64,000 bases of DNA from Mesorhizobium sp. B4-1-4 (lineage in GTDB: Bacteria > Pseudomonadota > Alphaproteobacteria > Rhizobiales > Rhizobiaceae): NCBI RefSeq assembly GCF_006439395.2, contig NZ_CP083950.1:1612001-1676000 (forward strand). Direction: 5' to 3'. Positions 1 to 8,492 of the stretch are shown one piece after another. The position numbers were made by a program, and so were the translations under genes. Below the pieces are notes generated by a model. That model had not been told where the DNA came from. It did not search any database and was given only the letters and a program-made list of their open reading frames with translations. The stretch's first letter is position 1. The number at the start of each line of letters is the position of its first letter.

Positions 1-29
1 GATGACCACACCTGAGGAGGAGAGCTTCG

Positions 30-536
30 ATGATGTCACCAGCGCGATTTGTGCTTTGTGGGTGCCTGCTGGTCGCTACCAATGCGGCATATGCGGACGA
101 AGGCAAATTTCTCCAGTCCTTTAAGGGGAATTTCGCCGGCAAGGGGGCTGTCCAGGTGACGACAGAGGCACCGACCGTCAGCGTTTCCTGCACATTCAAA
201 TCGGATTCGACATCATCCTCGTTGTCGCTCGACGGCAACTGCCGCGGGCTTATCCTGATGAGCCGCGCCATCAGCGCGCATCTGAAAACCAGTGGCACCA
301 GATACAGCGGCGTCTATGTGGGATCGCGCACTGGTCCGGCGCAGCTCAACGGCAGCCGCTCCGGCAATGCGATCAACCTCGCTATCCGCTGGGCCAAGCC
401 GGTCAATGGCAACAGCGTTTCGCAATTGACCGTGGAGAAAAAAGGCACCGACGGCATTCTGTTGACCGTCACCGACCACGATCCCAAAACCGGCAAGAAC
501 GTGGTGACCAGTCGCATCGATCTGAAGCGCACCTGA
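30..536 (+). CDS. Small secreted protein of unknown function
   Basis: The 168-residue product begins with a hydrophobic signal peptide (about residues 1-22, ending NAAYA before DEG), so it is probably exported to the periplasm. The mature part is Ser/Thr/Gly-rich and contains two cysteines (in the VSCTF and NCRGL segments) that could form a disulfide. I recognise no family. The start at 30 is preceded by a strong purine-rich ribosome site (GGAGGAG, 16-22) at 5-7 bases; a second ATG follows immediately at 33. It ends 59 bases before the convergent dinB gene. Being a real gene is well supported by the ribosome site and signal peptide; function is unknown. Confidence 0.8.
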   Translation: MMSPARFVLCGCLLVATNAAYADEGKFLQSFKGNFAGKGAVQVTTEAPTVSVSCTFKSDSTSSSLSLDGNCRGLILMSRAISAHLKTSGTRYSGVYVGSRTGPAQLNGSRSGNAINLAIRWAKPVNGNSVSQLTVEKKGTDGILLTVTDHDPKTGKNVVTSRIDLKRT

Positions 537-595
537 CGGGTGCGTTGGATATTCAGGTGGTGTCTGACCTGAATCTCTATACATCATATGCAGCG

Positions 596-1912
596 TCAGT
601 CCTCGAGCGGCTCCGGCGGGTGGGCATCGCGGCCCCTGCCGAATGTATAGCCGGTTTCCACCGCCTTGCGGCCAAACTTGTCGCGTAGCGCGTCGATGGC
701 GCCTTCAGCCATGGCGCGCTTGCGCGACTGGAGGTCGACGAGGTCAGGCGGGTCGGCCTTGTCGTCGTCGGAAAGGTCGCTGACGCCGATGCCGAGCAGC
801 CGGTATTTCGTGCCGTCCGCTTCCCTGCGCAAAAGGTCCACGCCGGTCGAAAAGATGCGGTCCGCGAGCCTTGTCGGGTCGCCGAGCTGGCGGTTGCGGG
901 TGCGCAGTTTGAAATCCTGGGTCTTCAGTTTCAGCACCACGGTGCGGCCGGCGATGCCTGACTTTTTCAGCCGCGCCGAGACCTTTTCCGAAAGGCCCCT
1001 CAGCACCGAGACCAGTTCTTCCAGCGATGCGATGTCGGTGTCGAAGGTGGTTTCGGCCGATACGCTCTTGGCGTCCTGGTCAGGGTCGACGCGGCGGACG
1101 TCCTCTCCGCGCGAAAGCCGGTAGAGCCGGTCACCCATTGAACCATAGCGGCGCATCAAGTCGCCGCGCTCCATCCTTTGAAGCTGGCCAATGGTGCGGA
1201 TGCCGTCGCGCTCCAGCGTAGCGTTGAACGCCTTGCCGACTCCCCAGATCATGCTCACCGGCTGCGGCGCCAGGAAGCCAACCGCCTCGGCCTCTCCGAT
1301 GACGGAGAAGCCGCGCGGCTTGCGGAAATCCGACGCGATCTTGGCGAGGAACTTGCAGTAGGAGAGACCGGCCGAAACCGTGATGCCGATCTCCTTCTCG
1401 ACGGCCTGCGCAAAGCGCGCCAGCACCACCGCCGGCGGCAGACCGTGCAACCGCTCGGTGCCGGCGAGGTCGAGAAATGCCTCGTCGATCGACAGCGGCT
1501 CGACCAATGGCGTCAGCGCCTGCATCATGGCGCGCACTTCGCGGCCGACACGCACATATTTTTCCATGTTGGGCGGGATCACGACGGCCTCGGGGCAGGC
1601 CTCGAGCGCCTTGAACATCGGCATGGCGGAGCGCACGCCCCGGATGCGGGCAATGTAGCATGCGGTGGAGACCACCCCGCGCTTGCCGCCGCCTATGATC
1701 AGCGGCTTATCCTTGAGCGCCGGGTTGTCCCGCTTTTCGATCGCCGCGTAGAAGGCATCGCAGTCGATATGGGCCAGATGCAGCCGATAGAGCTCCGGAT
1801 GGCGGGCAAGACGGGGGCTGCCGCAGCCCTCGCAGCGGCGCGTTTCGCTGCGCTGAAACGTCAGGCAGTCACGACAAAAACCGTGATCAGGATTGTTGAC
1901 AGGGGCCGCCAT
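596..1912 (-). CDS. dinB: DNA polymerase IV (Y-family, translesion synthesis)
   Basis: Error-prone Y-family polymerase of about 438 residues that copies past damaged bases. Visible motifs are HIDCDAFYA (about residues 48-56, first metal-binding Asp) and SIDEAFLDL (catalytic D143-E144), followed by thumb and little-finger regions. An N-terminal extension carries two CxxC pairs (C13/C16 and C27/C30) resembling a zinc ribbon, which Escherichia coli DinB lacks. An open frame reaches back to 1969, but the ATG at 1912 is preferred because the LexA-type box at 1919-1933 and the promoter at 1941-1969 lie upstream of it and would otherwise be coding. No clear Shine-Dalgarno precedes 1912, so translation may be from a very short leader. 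Family call is secure. Confidence 0.95.
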   Translation of the reverse strand: MAAPVNNPDHGFCRDCLTFQRSETRRCEGCGSPRLARHPELYRLHLAHIDCDAFYAAIEKRDNPALKDKPLIIGGGKRGVVSTACYIARIRGVRSAMPMFKALEACPEAVVIPPNMEKYVRVGREVRAMMQALTPLVEPLSIDEAFLDLAGTERLHGLPPAVVLARFAQAVEKEIGITVSAGLSYCKFLAKIASDFRKPRGFSVIGEAEAVGFLAPQPVSMIWGVGKAFNATLERDGIRTIGQLQRMERGDLMRRYGSMGDRLYRLSRGEDVRRVDPDQDAKSVSAETTFDTDIASLEELVSVLRGLSEKVSARLKKSGIAGRTVVLKLKTQDFKLRTRNRQLGDPTRLADRIFSTGVDLLRREADGTKYRLLGIGVSDLSDDDKADPPDLVDLQSRKRAMAEGAIDALRDKFGRKAVETGYTFGRGRDAHPPEPLED

Positions 1913-1918
1913 TGCTGC

Positions 1919-1933
1919 GAACATAAAGAGAAC
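1919..1933. promoter_or_regulatory. LexA (SOS) operator of dinB
   Basis: The sequence reads GAAC-ATAAAGA-GAAC, an exact match to the alphaproteobacterial SOS box GAAC-N7-GAAC (direct repeats, unlike the E. coli palindrome). It lies 6 bases upstream of the chosen dinB ATG and just downstream of a good -10 on the same strand, so a bound LexA repressor would cover the likely transcription start. The match is seen directly; binding is inferred from the known Rhizobiales consensus. Confidence 0.85.
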
Positions 1934-1940
1934 AGAAGCA

Positions 1941-1969
1941 ATGGTACGACAGTGCAGGGCCAGCGACAA
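1941..1969 (-). promoter_or_regulatory. Predicted dinB promoter
   Basis: On the minus strand a -35-like TTGTCG (1964-1969) and a -10-like TACCAT (1941-1946) are separated by exactly 17 bases. The transcription start would fall near or inside the LexA box at 1919-1933, the arrangement expected of an SOS-repressed gene. Hexamers are imperfect, so confidence is moderate. Confidence 0.5.
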
Positions 1970-1989
1970 GCTTGGCCTGGGGAGAACGT

Positions 1990-2571
1990 ATGAGCACGAT
2001 CATAGTACCGCTGACGCCAGAGCTCTGGCCTGAATTCGAGGACCTTTTCGGCAAGCAGGGCGCCTGTTACGGCTGCTGGTGCACGCATTTCCGGCTGGCG
2101 CCGGCGGCGCGGCGCGAGAGCAGCCGCGAACGCAACAAGGACCACATAAAGGCGCGCATCGAGGCCGGCCCGCCGCCCGGCCTGCTGGCCTTCGAGGATG
2201 GTAAGGCGGTGGGCTGGATGCAGATCGGACCGCGCGCCGACGTGCCCGAATGGAACAACAAGGGCAGGGGCTCGGCACCGATCGATCCCGCCGATGCTTC
2301 CGATCCAGCCGTTTGGGCGATCTCCTGCTTTTTCATTCGCGCCAAGGCGCGAGGACGGGGCATCACCCACCAGCTCGTCGAAGGCGGTGTCGATTTCGCC
2401 CGCAGAAGCGGGGCACGCCTTGTCGAGGCCTGCCCGATCGACCTGTCCCGCGATTCGCGCTCGATCGGGCTGTTCGTCGGCTCGTCGCGCGTGTTCGAAA
2501 AGGCCGGATTCGAGAGGCTCGTCGAGCGCAAAGCTGGCCGGCCATTGATGCGACTGGTGTTGGGCGCCTGA
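1990..2571 (+). CDS. GNAT-family N-acetyltransferase
   Basis: About 193 residues. The central part ([17 protein letters not shown]) matches the acetyl-CoA-binding RGxG loop after a beta strand, typical of GCN5-related acetyltransferases. The N-terminus has a CYGCWCTHF cysteine cluster, seen in one subgroup of these proteins. The frame opens with a TTG at 1972, but ATG 1990 is chosen because a GGGGAG ribosome site (1979-1984) sits at the right distance. It is divergent from dinB; their starts are 78 bases apart, so the regulatory regions are shared. Substrate unknown. Confidence 0.88.
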   Translation: MSTIIVPLTPELWPEFEDLFGKQGACYGCWCTHFRLAPAARRESSRERNKDHIKARIEAGPPPGLLAFEDGKAVGWMQIGPRADVPEWNNKGRGSAPIDPADASDPAVWAISCFFIRAKARGRGITHQLVEGGVDFARRSGARLVEACPIDLSRDSRSIGLFVGSSRVFEKAGFERLVERKAGRPLMRLVLGA

Positions 2572-2655
2572 ATATCGCTGTCTTGCAGTTGTGATTGTAT
2601 TTCCCTACCAGAAGTACGAACAGATTTTTGCCTTTCGACCAAACGGAGAGTTGCC

Positions 2656-4224
2656 GTGACCCGTATGTTGCCAGTTGCCCTTACCGCGCTCCTGCTCAGC
2701 GCGCCCGCTTTCGGCCAGACCGTCGACAGCCAAGGCGCGAAGCAATTGTCCGATGACCTGTCCCGCTATGTTGGTAAACAGGCGCTCGACAAAGGCATCC
2801 TGAAGGTTTCGGTCGAAGGCAACGCCTACAAGATCGTTTTTGATTTCAAGGCTCTGGCCGGGACATTTCCCGACCAGAAGCTGATGAAATTCGACTTTGC
2901 GCCTTACGCCCTGCTGGTCAAGCCGCGCAGTGACGGGTCCTGGGATGTCTCGATGGATTTTTCGCAAAGCGCATCTTTCGAGTTCAACGGGCCCGAGGGG
3001 CTGCAAAGCACACAGTTTTCGATCAAGGACGGCAAGGGCAGCGGCGTCTATGATCCGAAACTGGCCGCCTTTACCAGCGGCGCCAGCTCGATCGCGAGCA
3101 TGACGATGGCATCGAAGGACGCCAAGCAGCAGATCGATATGAGCGCCGGCGCGGGCACCGCGACCCTGTCCGCGACCAAGGCGGCCAATGGCGGCGTCGA
3201 TTTCACGACGTCGCAAAAAATTTCGAGCTTCGTCGAAGCGATAAAATACAATGATCCCAAGAGCGGGCTGAATTTTCCGGTCACGATAAAGTCGCCGGAA
3301 TTGTCGGTGGAAGCCAGCGGCAAGGGCGTGCAGACCAAGCCGCTGCTCGATCTCCTGGCATTTGCCGTGGCCAATGAAGACGAGAAGACGCTGAAGGCAA
3401 ACCAGGCGCAACTCAAGTCGCTTCTGCTCGCCGCGCTTCCGGTATGGGAGCGCATCGATGGCACGTATAGCTTCAAGGATTTCGCGGTCGACAGCCCGAT
3501 CGGCACTTTCGGGGCGACCCAACTCAGCGCCGCTTTCGGTACCGACGGCGTCTCCCAGAACGGCAAGATCAGCTATGGCATCAAGGCTTCAGGGCTGACC
3601 GTGCCGCAGCAGCTTTTGCCAAGCTGGAGCGTGGCGCTGCTGCCCACCGATATCGACCTGAATTTCGGCGGCGCGAATATCGATCTCGACAGCATGGCAA
3701 AGAAGGCTATCGAAGCCTTTGATCTCAATCACAAACCGCCGTTGTCGACGGAATTCGGCGACCAGCTCAAGGCCGACTTCCTGGCCAAGACGCCGAAGGT
3801 CGTTATCGATCACAGCACCGTCAAGAACAAAGACATGGAGATCGCGCTGGAAGGCGAGATGACAAGCTTCGGCCAGAAACCCGACGCGAGTCTCACTGTC
3901 GATGTCGCCGGCTTCGACAAGATCATGGCGCATCTGCAGGAGGCCGCAAAGGCGCAGCCGGAGATCGGGCAGTACGTGCCTGTCGCTCTCATGGCGAAGG
4001 GTTTTGCCAAAACGCTGCCGGATGGCAAGTTGGAGTGGGTTATCAACACCAAGGCTGACGGCTCGGTCGCTGTCAACGGTGTTGTGCTGAAGCCTGCCGA
4101 TCCCGCAGTGGACGATAGCGTCAATGACGGTAACGGCGCGGATGATGGCAACGGCGACGATAATGGCGGTAGCGATAATGGCGGTAACGACAATGGCGGA
4201 TCAGGGGCGAAACTGAACCCTTGA
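2656..4224 (+). CDS. Large secreted protein of unknown function with Asp/Asn/Gly-rich tail
   Basis: 522 residues with an N-terminal signal peptide (hydrophobic core LPVALTALLLSAPAFG) and no further membrane segment, so probably periplasmic. The body is rich in short beta-prone stretches and shows no motif I can assign to a family. The last 40 residues form an acidic low-complexity tail of DNGGS/DNGGN units that could bind divalent cations. GTG at 2656 is the likely start: GGAG at 2645-2648 is 7 bases away, whereas the next ATG (2665) is 16 bases from it. It is convergent with the HAD-like gene. Confidence 0.85.
   Translation: MTRMLPVALTALLLSAPAFGQTVDSQGAKQLSDDLSRYVGKQALDKGILKVSVEGNAYKIVFDFKALAGTFPDQKLMKFDFAPYALLVKPRSDGSWDVSMDFSQSASFEFNGPEGLQSTQFSIKDGKGSGVYDPKLAAFTSGASSIASMTMASKDAKQQIDMSAGAGTATLSATKAANGGVDFTTSQKISSFVEAIKYNDPKSGLNFPVTIKSPELSVEASGKGVQTKPLLDLLAFAVANEDEKTLKANQAQLKSLLLAALPVWERIDGTYSFKDFAVDSPIGTFGATQLSAAFGTDGVSQNGKISYGIKASGLTVPQQLLPSWSVALLPTDIDLNFGGANIDLDSMAKKAIEAFDLNHKPPLSTEFGDQLKADFLAKTPKVVIDHSTVKNKDMEIALEGEMTSFGQKPDASLTVDVAGFDKIMAHLQEAAKAQPEIGQYVPVALMAKGFAKTLPDGKLEWVINTKADGSVAVNGVVLKPADPAVDDSVNDGNGADDGNGDDNGGSDNGGNDNGGSGAKLNP
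4159..4203 (+). repeat. 15-bp tandem repeat encoding an Asp-Asn-Gly-Gly tail
   Basis: Three consecutive 15-base units starting GATAATGGCGGT (4159-4173, 4174-4188, 4189-4203), the last slightly diverged. They encode DNGGS, DNGGN and DNGGS at the C-terminus of the secreted protein. Copy number could vary between strains through slippage without changing frame. Confidence 0.8.
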
Positions 4225-4273
4225 GGGTTCAACCCTCGATCCCGAAACCAAAGTCACTTTTGGGCGATTTGCC

Positions 4274-4927
4274 TTAGAACCCCAGCGCGCCCGCGATCTT
4301 CGGCCCGGCTTCGCGCCAGTCCTGGACGACAATGACATCGCCCAGGACTGGCGGCAGGAACGCACGCAGCGAATTGTCGGCCATCAGGTGGAAGAGATTT
4401 GCGTCGGCGACCGATTCCCGCACCGACGCCAGATTGTGCGGCTGATCGTCGACGAAAACCACCGGCCTGCGGCTGCTGCCGCGCAGCCTCGCCACCGCTG
4501 GTCCCTTGGCCATTTCAGTGGTCAGCAGCGGGTAGTTTAGCCCCAGGGCATCGAGATGGGCCCGGCGCACGGCACGATGCTTGTGCGGCATGGCCGTCAG
4601 CATGACGATCTCGGCGTTGTCGCCAAGTCTTGCCAAAGCTTCCACGGCACCGTCGGTGATGCTCTGCCAATCGGCTTGCGCATCGAAGAAATCGCCCAGA
4701 AGGGCCGTGACTTCCGGCTGTTCGATCAGGCGGCCGCTGGCCGTTTCGGCGATATTGCCGGTCAGCCGGAAGGACGCCAGTGTCAGGCCATAGCCGCGCG
4801 CCTTGAGGAAATGCGGAAAGGGGCGGATGAATTCGAGCACGACGTCGTCGACGTCGAGCACCAGCAGCGGCCGGTCGTCGGCCGCCAGTTCCTCGATCTG
4901 GCGCGCGGTCTCTGGATCATCGCTCAT
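4274..4927 (-). CDS. HAD-like hydrolase
   Basis: 217 residues. The N-terminal LLVLDVDDVVLEF (about residues 20-32) resembles HAD motif I (DxDxV), a MLTAMP segment fits motif II (hydrophobic strand then Thr), and VVFVDDQPHNL fits the motif IV Asp pair. This suggests a phosphatase-type fold acting on an unknown cytoplasmic substrate. Its start overlaps the stop of the upstream DUF3572 gene by 4 bases (ATGA), so the two are translationally coupled in one operon reading away from divK. Confidence 0.8.
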   Translation of the reverse strand: MSDDPETARQIEELAADDRPLLVLDVDDVVLEFIRPFPHFLKARGYGLTLASFRLTGNIAETASGRLIEQPEVTALLGDFFDAQADWQSITDGAVEALARLGDNAEIVMLTAMPHKHRAVRRAHLDALGLNYPLLTTEMAKGPAVARLRGSSRRPVVFVDDQPHNLASVRESVADANLFHLMADNSLRAFLPPVLGDVIVVQDWREAGPKIAGALGF

Positions 4928-5226
4928 ATGGAACGCTCATGGTTGTCGTCGCCGAGCGGCAAGGCGCGCAACGCCTTGCCCACGGCTGCCGGCGGCGTGC
5001 CGGTTTCCTCGGCAAAGCGCATCAGGGTCGGCTCGTGGGCGAGAATGAACTGCAGGACGCCAGCCAGGAATCCCGGCTCGCCGGCGGCCTTTCGGATTGA
5101 ATGCGCCTCTATTCCGGTGATCGCCAGAAAACGCGGCAACAGCTCCGGATCGGAGGCAACGAAGCCCAGCGCCTTCACGGCAAGCGTTTCCGCCTCTTCG
5201 CGCATTGACGTCGCGTTTGCCATCAC
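4924..5226 (-). CDS. DUF3572 family protein
   Basis: 100 residues, all-alpha in character, with no signal peptide or membrane segment. Sequence and position immediately divergent from divK match the short DUF3572 proteins conserved upstream of divK in Rhizobiales. Function is unknown. It has two adjacent Met codons at the start (5226 and 5223). It shares a 4-base overlap with the HAD-like gene downstream. Confidence 0.82.
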   Translation of the reverse strand: MMANATSMREEAETLAVKALGFVASDPELLPRFLAITGIEAHSIRKAAGEPGFLAGVLQFILAHEPTLMRFAEETGTPPAAVGKALRALPLGDDNHERSI

Positions 5227-5461
5227 TACCTTCGGTATGCGGAATGAGTCTCTTCCGCAGTAATGGCAAGAATTGTTTGCGGCAAGCTTTTAGAACGCGG
5301 CGCGCCTTTTCGACGCGCGGGAAGACGGGTGGAAATCGCGCTGCTTTGCAGCCATAGGTTTCCGTTTCGTCAATCAAATTGCCGTATGGTGAAGCAGGGT
5401 TTGGTGCGCTCAAGGAAGAACGCATGACGGCTGCCTTCGAGCGGAGGGCGACCGGGACGGG

Positions 5462-5839
5462 ATGTCGATGCCGAAGAAGGTCATGATCGTCGAGGACAAT
5501 GAGCTCAATATGAAGCTCTTTCGGGACCTCATCGAAGCAAGCGGCTACGAGACGGTGCGTACTCGCAATGGTCTGGAGGCGCTCGACCTTGCCCGCCAGC
5601 ATCGGCCGGATCTCATCCTGATGGACATCCAGTTGCCCGAAGTGTCGGGTCTGGAGGTGACCAAATGGCTGAAGGAAGACGACGATCTGCACGTCATCCC
5701 GGTCATCGCGGTGACTGCCTTCGCGATGAAAGGCGATGAGGAGCGCATCCGCCAGGGTGGCTGCGAGGCTTACATCTCGAAGCCGATCTCCGTGCCGCGT
5801 TTCATCGAAACCATCAAATCCTATCTGGGCGATGCCTGA
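5462..5839 (+). CDS. divK: Cell-cycle response regulator DivK
   Basis: Single-domain CheY-like receiver that, in Caulobacter and relatives, relays phosphate from PleC/DivJ kinases and controls CtrA activity through DivL/CckA. The acidic pocket (EDN near the N-terminus), phosphoacceptor Asp in [10 protein letters not shown], the Thr in AVTAFAMKG and the Lys in YISKPIS are all present, and the sequence is strikingly close to Caulobacter DivK. ATG 5462 gives 125 residues; starting at ATG 5468 gives 123 residues and puts the phosphoacceptor at position 53 as in Caulobacter, so 5468 may be the true start. It is followed 33 bases later by pleD, forming the classic divK-pleD operon. Confidence 0.97.
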   Translation: MSMPKKVMIVEDNELNMKLFRDLIEASGYETVRTRNGLEALDLARQHRPDLILMDIQLPEVSGLEVTKWLKEDDDLHVIPVIAVTAFAMKGDEERIRQGGCEAYISKPISVPRFIETIKSYLGDA

Positions 5840-5872
5840 CATGCCTTTCCAGCCGAGCCGGAGCCTTGTGAA

Positions 5873-7246
5873 ATGACCGCGCGGATCCTCGTCGTCGACG
5901 ACATCCCTGCCAATGTGAGGCTGCTGGAGGTCCGGCTGCTGGCCGAATATTTCGAGGTGCTGACCGCCACCAACGGGCCCGATGCGATCGAGACCTGCGA
6001 GAACGGCAAGGTCGACGTGGTGTTGCTGGACGTCATGATGCCCGACATGGATGGGTTCGAGGTCTGCCGAAGACTGAAAAGCGATCCGGCGACGTCGCAC
6101 ATCCCGGTGGTGATGATCACCGCGCTCGACCAGGTGTCCGACCGCGTGCGCGGGCTGGAAGCCGGCGCTGACGACTTCCTGACCAAGCCCGTCAACGACC
6201 TGCAGCTGATGACGCGGGTCAAGAGCCTGGTCAGGTTGAAGTCTCTGACCGACGAGCTCAGGCTGCGCGCTTCGACGACCCGCAACATCGGCATCGAAGA
6301 GTTGCTCAGCCGCAATTTCGCATCCGAGGACGCGACGCCAAAAGTGCTTTTGATCGACGAGCGCAAATCGTCGGTCGAGCGCATCGAGAAGATGCTGCGC
6401 GACCGTGCGGACCTTGACGTCACCGCCGATCCGCACGCCGGTTTCTTCCAGGCCGCCGAGACACCCTACGAATGCGTGATGATCTCGACGGCCTTCGCCG
6501 ATTTCGATCCGCTCAGGCTCTGCTCGCAGTTGCGCTCGCTCGACCGAACCCGTTTCGTGCCGATCATTCTGCTGGCGGAGGAGGGCGAGGAGGAGCGCAT
6601 CATCCGCGGCCTAGAACTCGGCATCAACGACTATCTGATGCGGCCGATCGACCAGCAGGAACTGACGGCACGGCTGCGCACCCAGGTGCGCCGCAAGCGC
6701 TACAACGATCAATTGCGCGCCAGCGTCACCCAGACCATCGAGATGGCGGTGACGGACGGCCTGACCGGGCTGCATAACCGCCGCTATCTCGACAGCCATC
6801 TGCAGACGCTGTTCGACCGCGCCGTGGCGCGGCGCCGGCCGCTGTCGGTGATGATCACCGATCTCGACCGCTTCAAGTCGATCAATGACGCGCACGGCCA
6901 CGATGGCGGCGACGAGGTGCTGCGGGAATTCGCGCGGCGGCTGCGCAAGAACGTCCGCGGCATCGACCTCGCCTGCCGGTTTGGCGGCGAGGAGTTCGTG
7001 GTGGTCATGCCGGACACCGACGGCGCGGTGGCCGAGAAGGTGGCCGAACGCATCCGCGCCGAAATCGCTCAAAAACCATTCGCCATCGGCGCCGACGGCA
7101 AAACCATCGAGGTCACCGTCAGTGTTGGCGTGTCGTCGGTACTGAAGGGCGTAGATACGGTGGCGGCTCTGATGAAGCGCGCCGATCTCGCGCTCTATGA
7201 AGCCAAGAGTGGCGGCCGCAACCGTGTTGTCGCCAAGGCGGCGTAA
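5873..7246 (+). CDS. pleD: PleD, receiver-controlled diguanylate cyclase
   Basis: 457 residues with the full PleD architecture: a first receiver domain (phosphoacceptor D53 in LLDVMMPDMDG), a second receiver-like adaptor (about 155-275) and a C-terminal GGDEF domain. The active-site motif is RFGGEEF, and an RGID sequence five residues upstream fits the RxxD inhibitory site, so product inhibition by cyclic-di-GMP is expected. In Caulobacter PleD drives the swarmer-to-stalked transition at the pole. Start at 5873 directly follows divK. In other rhizobia rpmG follows closely; here about 6.8 kb separates them. Confidence 0.96.
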   Translation: MTARILVVDDIPANVRLLEVRLLAEYFEVLTATNGPDAIETCENGKVDVVLLDVMMPDMDGFEVCRRLKSDPATSHIPVVMITALDQVSDRVRGLEAGADDFLTKPVNDLQLMTRVKSLVRLKSLTDELRLRASTTRNIGIEELLSRNFASEDATPKVLLIDERKSSVERIEKMLRDRADLDVTADPHAGFFQAAETPYECVMISTAFADFDPLRLCSQLRSLDRTRFVPIILLAEEGEEERIIRGLELGINDYLMRPIDQQELTARLRTQVRRKRYNDQLRASVTQTIEMAVTDGLTGLHNRRYLDSHLQTLFDRAVARRRPLSVMITDLDRFKSINDAHGHDGGDEVLREFARRLRKNVRGIDLACRFGGEEFVVVMPDTDGAVAEKVAERIRAEIAQKPFAIGADGKTIEVTVSVGVSSVLKGVDTVAALMKRADLALYEAKSGGRNRVVAKAA

Positions 7247-7457
7247 CGGCCCATGCTCGATTATCCATGCGCTCCCGACAGGGTTACCCGTTTACCTTAA
7301 TCCAAGCGATTCGCGAGCCTTGGTTAAGAAAGTGTTGATTTTCATAAGCTCTTGCGCAAGTGTGCTGGTCAAGACGAAGCCGGCACGAGGGTAGATAGCC
7401 AGCTCGATCTCTCGAATACCCCATGATGCTCAGGTCCGCCGCATCTCCTGGGTCCGT

Positions 7458-7582
7458 GGGGTCGGCCGGCCGGCGCTGGCACATAGTGGCCTCCTCGTAC
7501 CGCTGCCAAACGCCGACCGGCCCCCTTTGTTTCAAAACGGACTCAAGACTCTGTACCAAGCCCCAATATCAGGGGCTTTTTT
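7458..7582 (+). ncRNA. Candidate structured small RNA with an anti-Shine-Dalgarno loop
   Basis: In the 511-base gap between pleD and the GntR gene a long hairpin can be drawn. GGGGTCGG (7458-7465) pairs with CCGGCCCC (7517-7524), GGCG (7472-7475) with CGCC (7511-7514), TGGCA (7477-7481) with TGCCA (7504-7508), and GTGG (7486-7489) with CCGC (7500-7503). The apical loop is CCTCCTCGTA, complementary to ribosome-binding sites. A strong intrinsic terminator follows at 7559-7582 on the same strand with no reading frame to serve. This resembles rhizobial trans-acting sRNAs with CCUCC loops, but I cannot assign it to a named family and see no clear promoter; the 5' end is unknown. Confidence 0.5.
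7559..7582 (+). terminator. Rho-independent terminator of the candidate sRNA
   Basis: AGCCCC (7559-7564) and GGGGCT (7572-7577) form a 6-bp GC-rich stem with a 7-base loop, directly followed by a run of six T (7577-7582). It is 312 bases past pleD, which makes it more likely the end of a short separate transcript than the pleD terminator. Confidence 0.8.
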
Positions 7583-7697
7583 CATGCGCGGAAAATCTGA
7601 CCAACCCTTCCTGAACTATGACGCTTCATCCGATGAGGCTGTTTGCCACTCGCCGACCGTGCCTCTCGCAGACGTTCGACAGCCTCCTGACAGGCGA

Positions 7698-7726
7698 TTG
7701 ACAGGGGGTTTTTTCTGTGCAGAAAT
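7698..7726 (+). promoter_or_regulatory. Predicted promoter of the GntR-led operon
   Basis: A perfect -35 TTGACA (7698-7703) is followed after exactly 17 bases by AGAAAT (7721-7726), a weak -10. The operator-like inverted repeat at 7724-7739 overlaps the -10 and start point, consistent with repression by the gene product just downstream. Confidence 0.55.
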
Positions 7727-7745
7727 TGGTTGGACCATTGGACCA
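7724..7745. promoter_or_regulatory. Operator for the FadR-type GntR regulator
   Basis: AATTGGTTGGACCATT (7724-7739) contains TGGT-N3-ACCA, matching the TNGTNNNACNA pattern typical of FadR-subfamily GntR operators. A second TTGGACCA copy follows directly (7730-7737 and 7738-7745 are exact direct repeats). It lies between the -10 and the ribosome site of the regulator gene, so autorepression is likely. Confidence 0.65.
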
Positions 7746-7757
7746 CTTGGAGGATGT

Positions 7758-8492
7758 GTGGACCAGAACAGCCTGCCACCTATCCAGACGACGGCGCGCG
7801 ACGACGCCGTGCTGAAGGCTTTGGTGGGGTTTGTTCGCGCAGAAGCCCTGCAGCCCGGCGAGCGGCTGCCGACAGAGCGTATTCTGGCCGAGCGGCTGAA
7901 GGTCAGCCGCAACACGGTGCGCGAGGCGCTGACGCGGTGGGAGGGGCTTGGCCTGGTCGAGCGCCGGCAAGGCAGCGGCACCTATCTCAAGGCGGCCGTA
8001 TCACCCGACATGCTGCATTTGCCGTTGACGCTGGCGGGCGGCAACGACTTCACCAGCCTGATGAGGACGCTGGAAATCCGGCGCGCGCTGGAAGCGGAAG
8101 CGGCGGCACTCTGCGCCGAGCGGGCGAGCCCGGCCGACATAGCCGAGATCGAACGCAGGCTCGACATCATGGAGCAGGCGTTTCGCAGCCGTGACGGCAT
8201 GTCGTCGGAAGAGGACTGGGAATTCCATCAGGCGATCTACCGGGTTTCGGGCAATCCGCTGTTCGAACAGATCATCGCCGCCATGCACGAACTGTTCCAC
8301 AGTTTCTGGGAGCATCCGCTCGGCGTGCGCGATTTTGGTCATGCCAGCTTTCCCTACCACCGCACCATCTACGAGTGCATCGCCGCGCGCGATCCGCAAG
8401 GCGCCCGCGCCGAGGCGCTCAAGCTGATCGCCACCGTTGAGGACGATCTCAAACGCGGTGCGGCCAAACTCAAATTTCCGAGCCAGACATGA
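7758..8492 (+). CDS. GntR-family (FadR subfamily) transcriptional regulator
   Basis: About 244 residues. An N-terminal winged helix-turn-helix (GERLPTERILAERLKVSRNT, then VREALTRWEGLGLVERRQ and GSGTYL) is followed by an all-helical FCD ligand-binding domain with the Asp/His residues that bind a metal in this family (FHQAIYR and HRTIYECI). GTG 7758 is chosen because GGAGG at 7749-7753 precedes it; the longer upstream frame would run through the promoter and operator. Its stop overlaps the next start (ATGA), so it heads the operon with the PLP enzyme and ABC importer and probably senses their substrate. Confidence 0.88.
   Translation: MDQNSLPPIQTTARDDAVLKALVGFVRAEALQPGERLPTERILAERLKVSRNTVREALTRWEGLGLVERRQGSGTYLKAAVSPDMLHLPLTLAGGNDFTSLMRTLEIRRALEAEAAALCAERASPADIAEIERRLDIMEQAFRSRDGMSSEEDWEFHQAIYRVSGNPLFEQIIAAMHELFHSFWEHPLGVRDFGHASFPYHRTIYECIAARDPQGARAEALKLIATVEDDLKRGAAKLKFPSQT

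Noticed and set aside
4937..6436. 499-codon minus-strand open frame
   Set aside because: Runs antisense through divK and pleD, which are certain genes.
7680..7715. Second terminator (CCTCC with GGGGG then T-run) before the GntR gene
   Set aside because: The stem would need G-T pairs and overlaps a perfect -35 TTGACA with 17-base spacing, which is the better reading.
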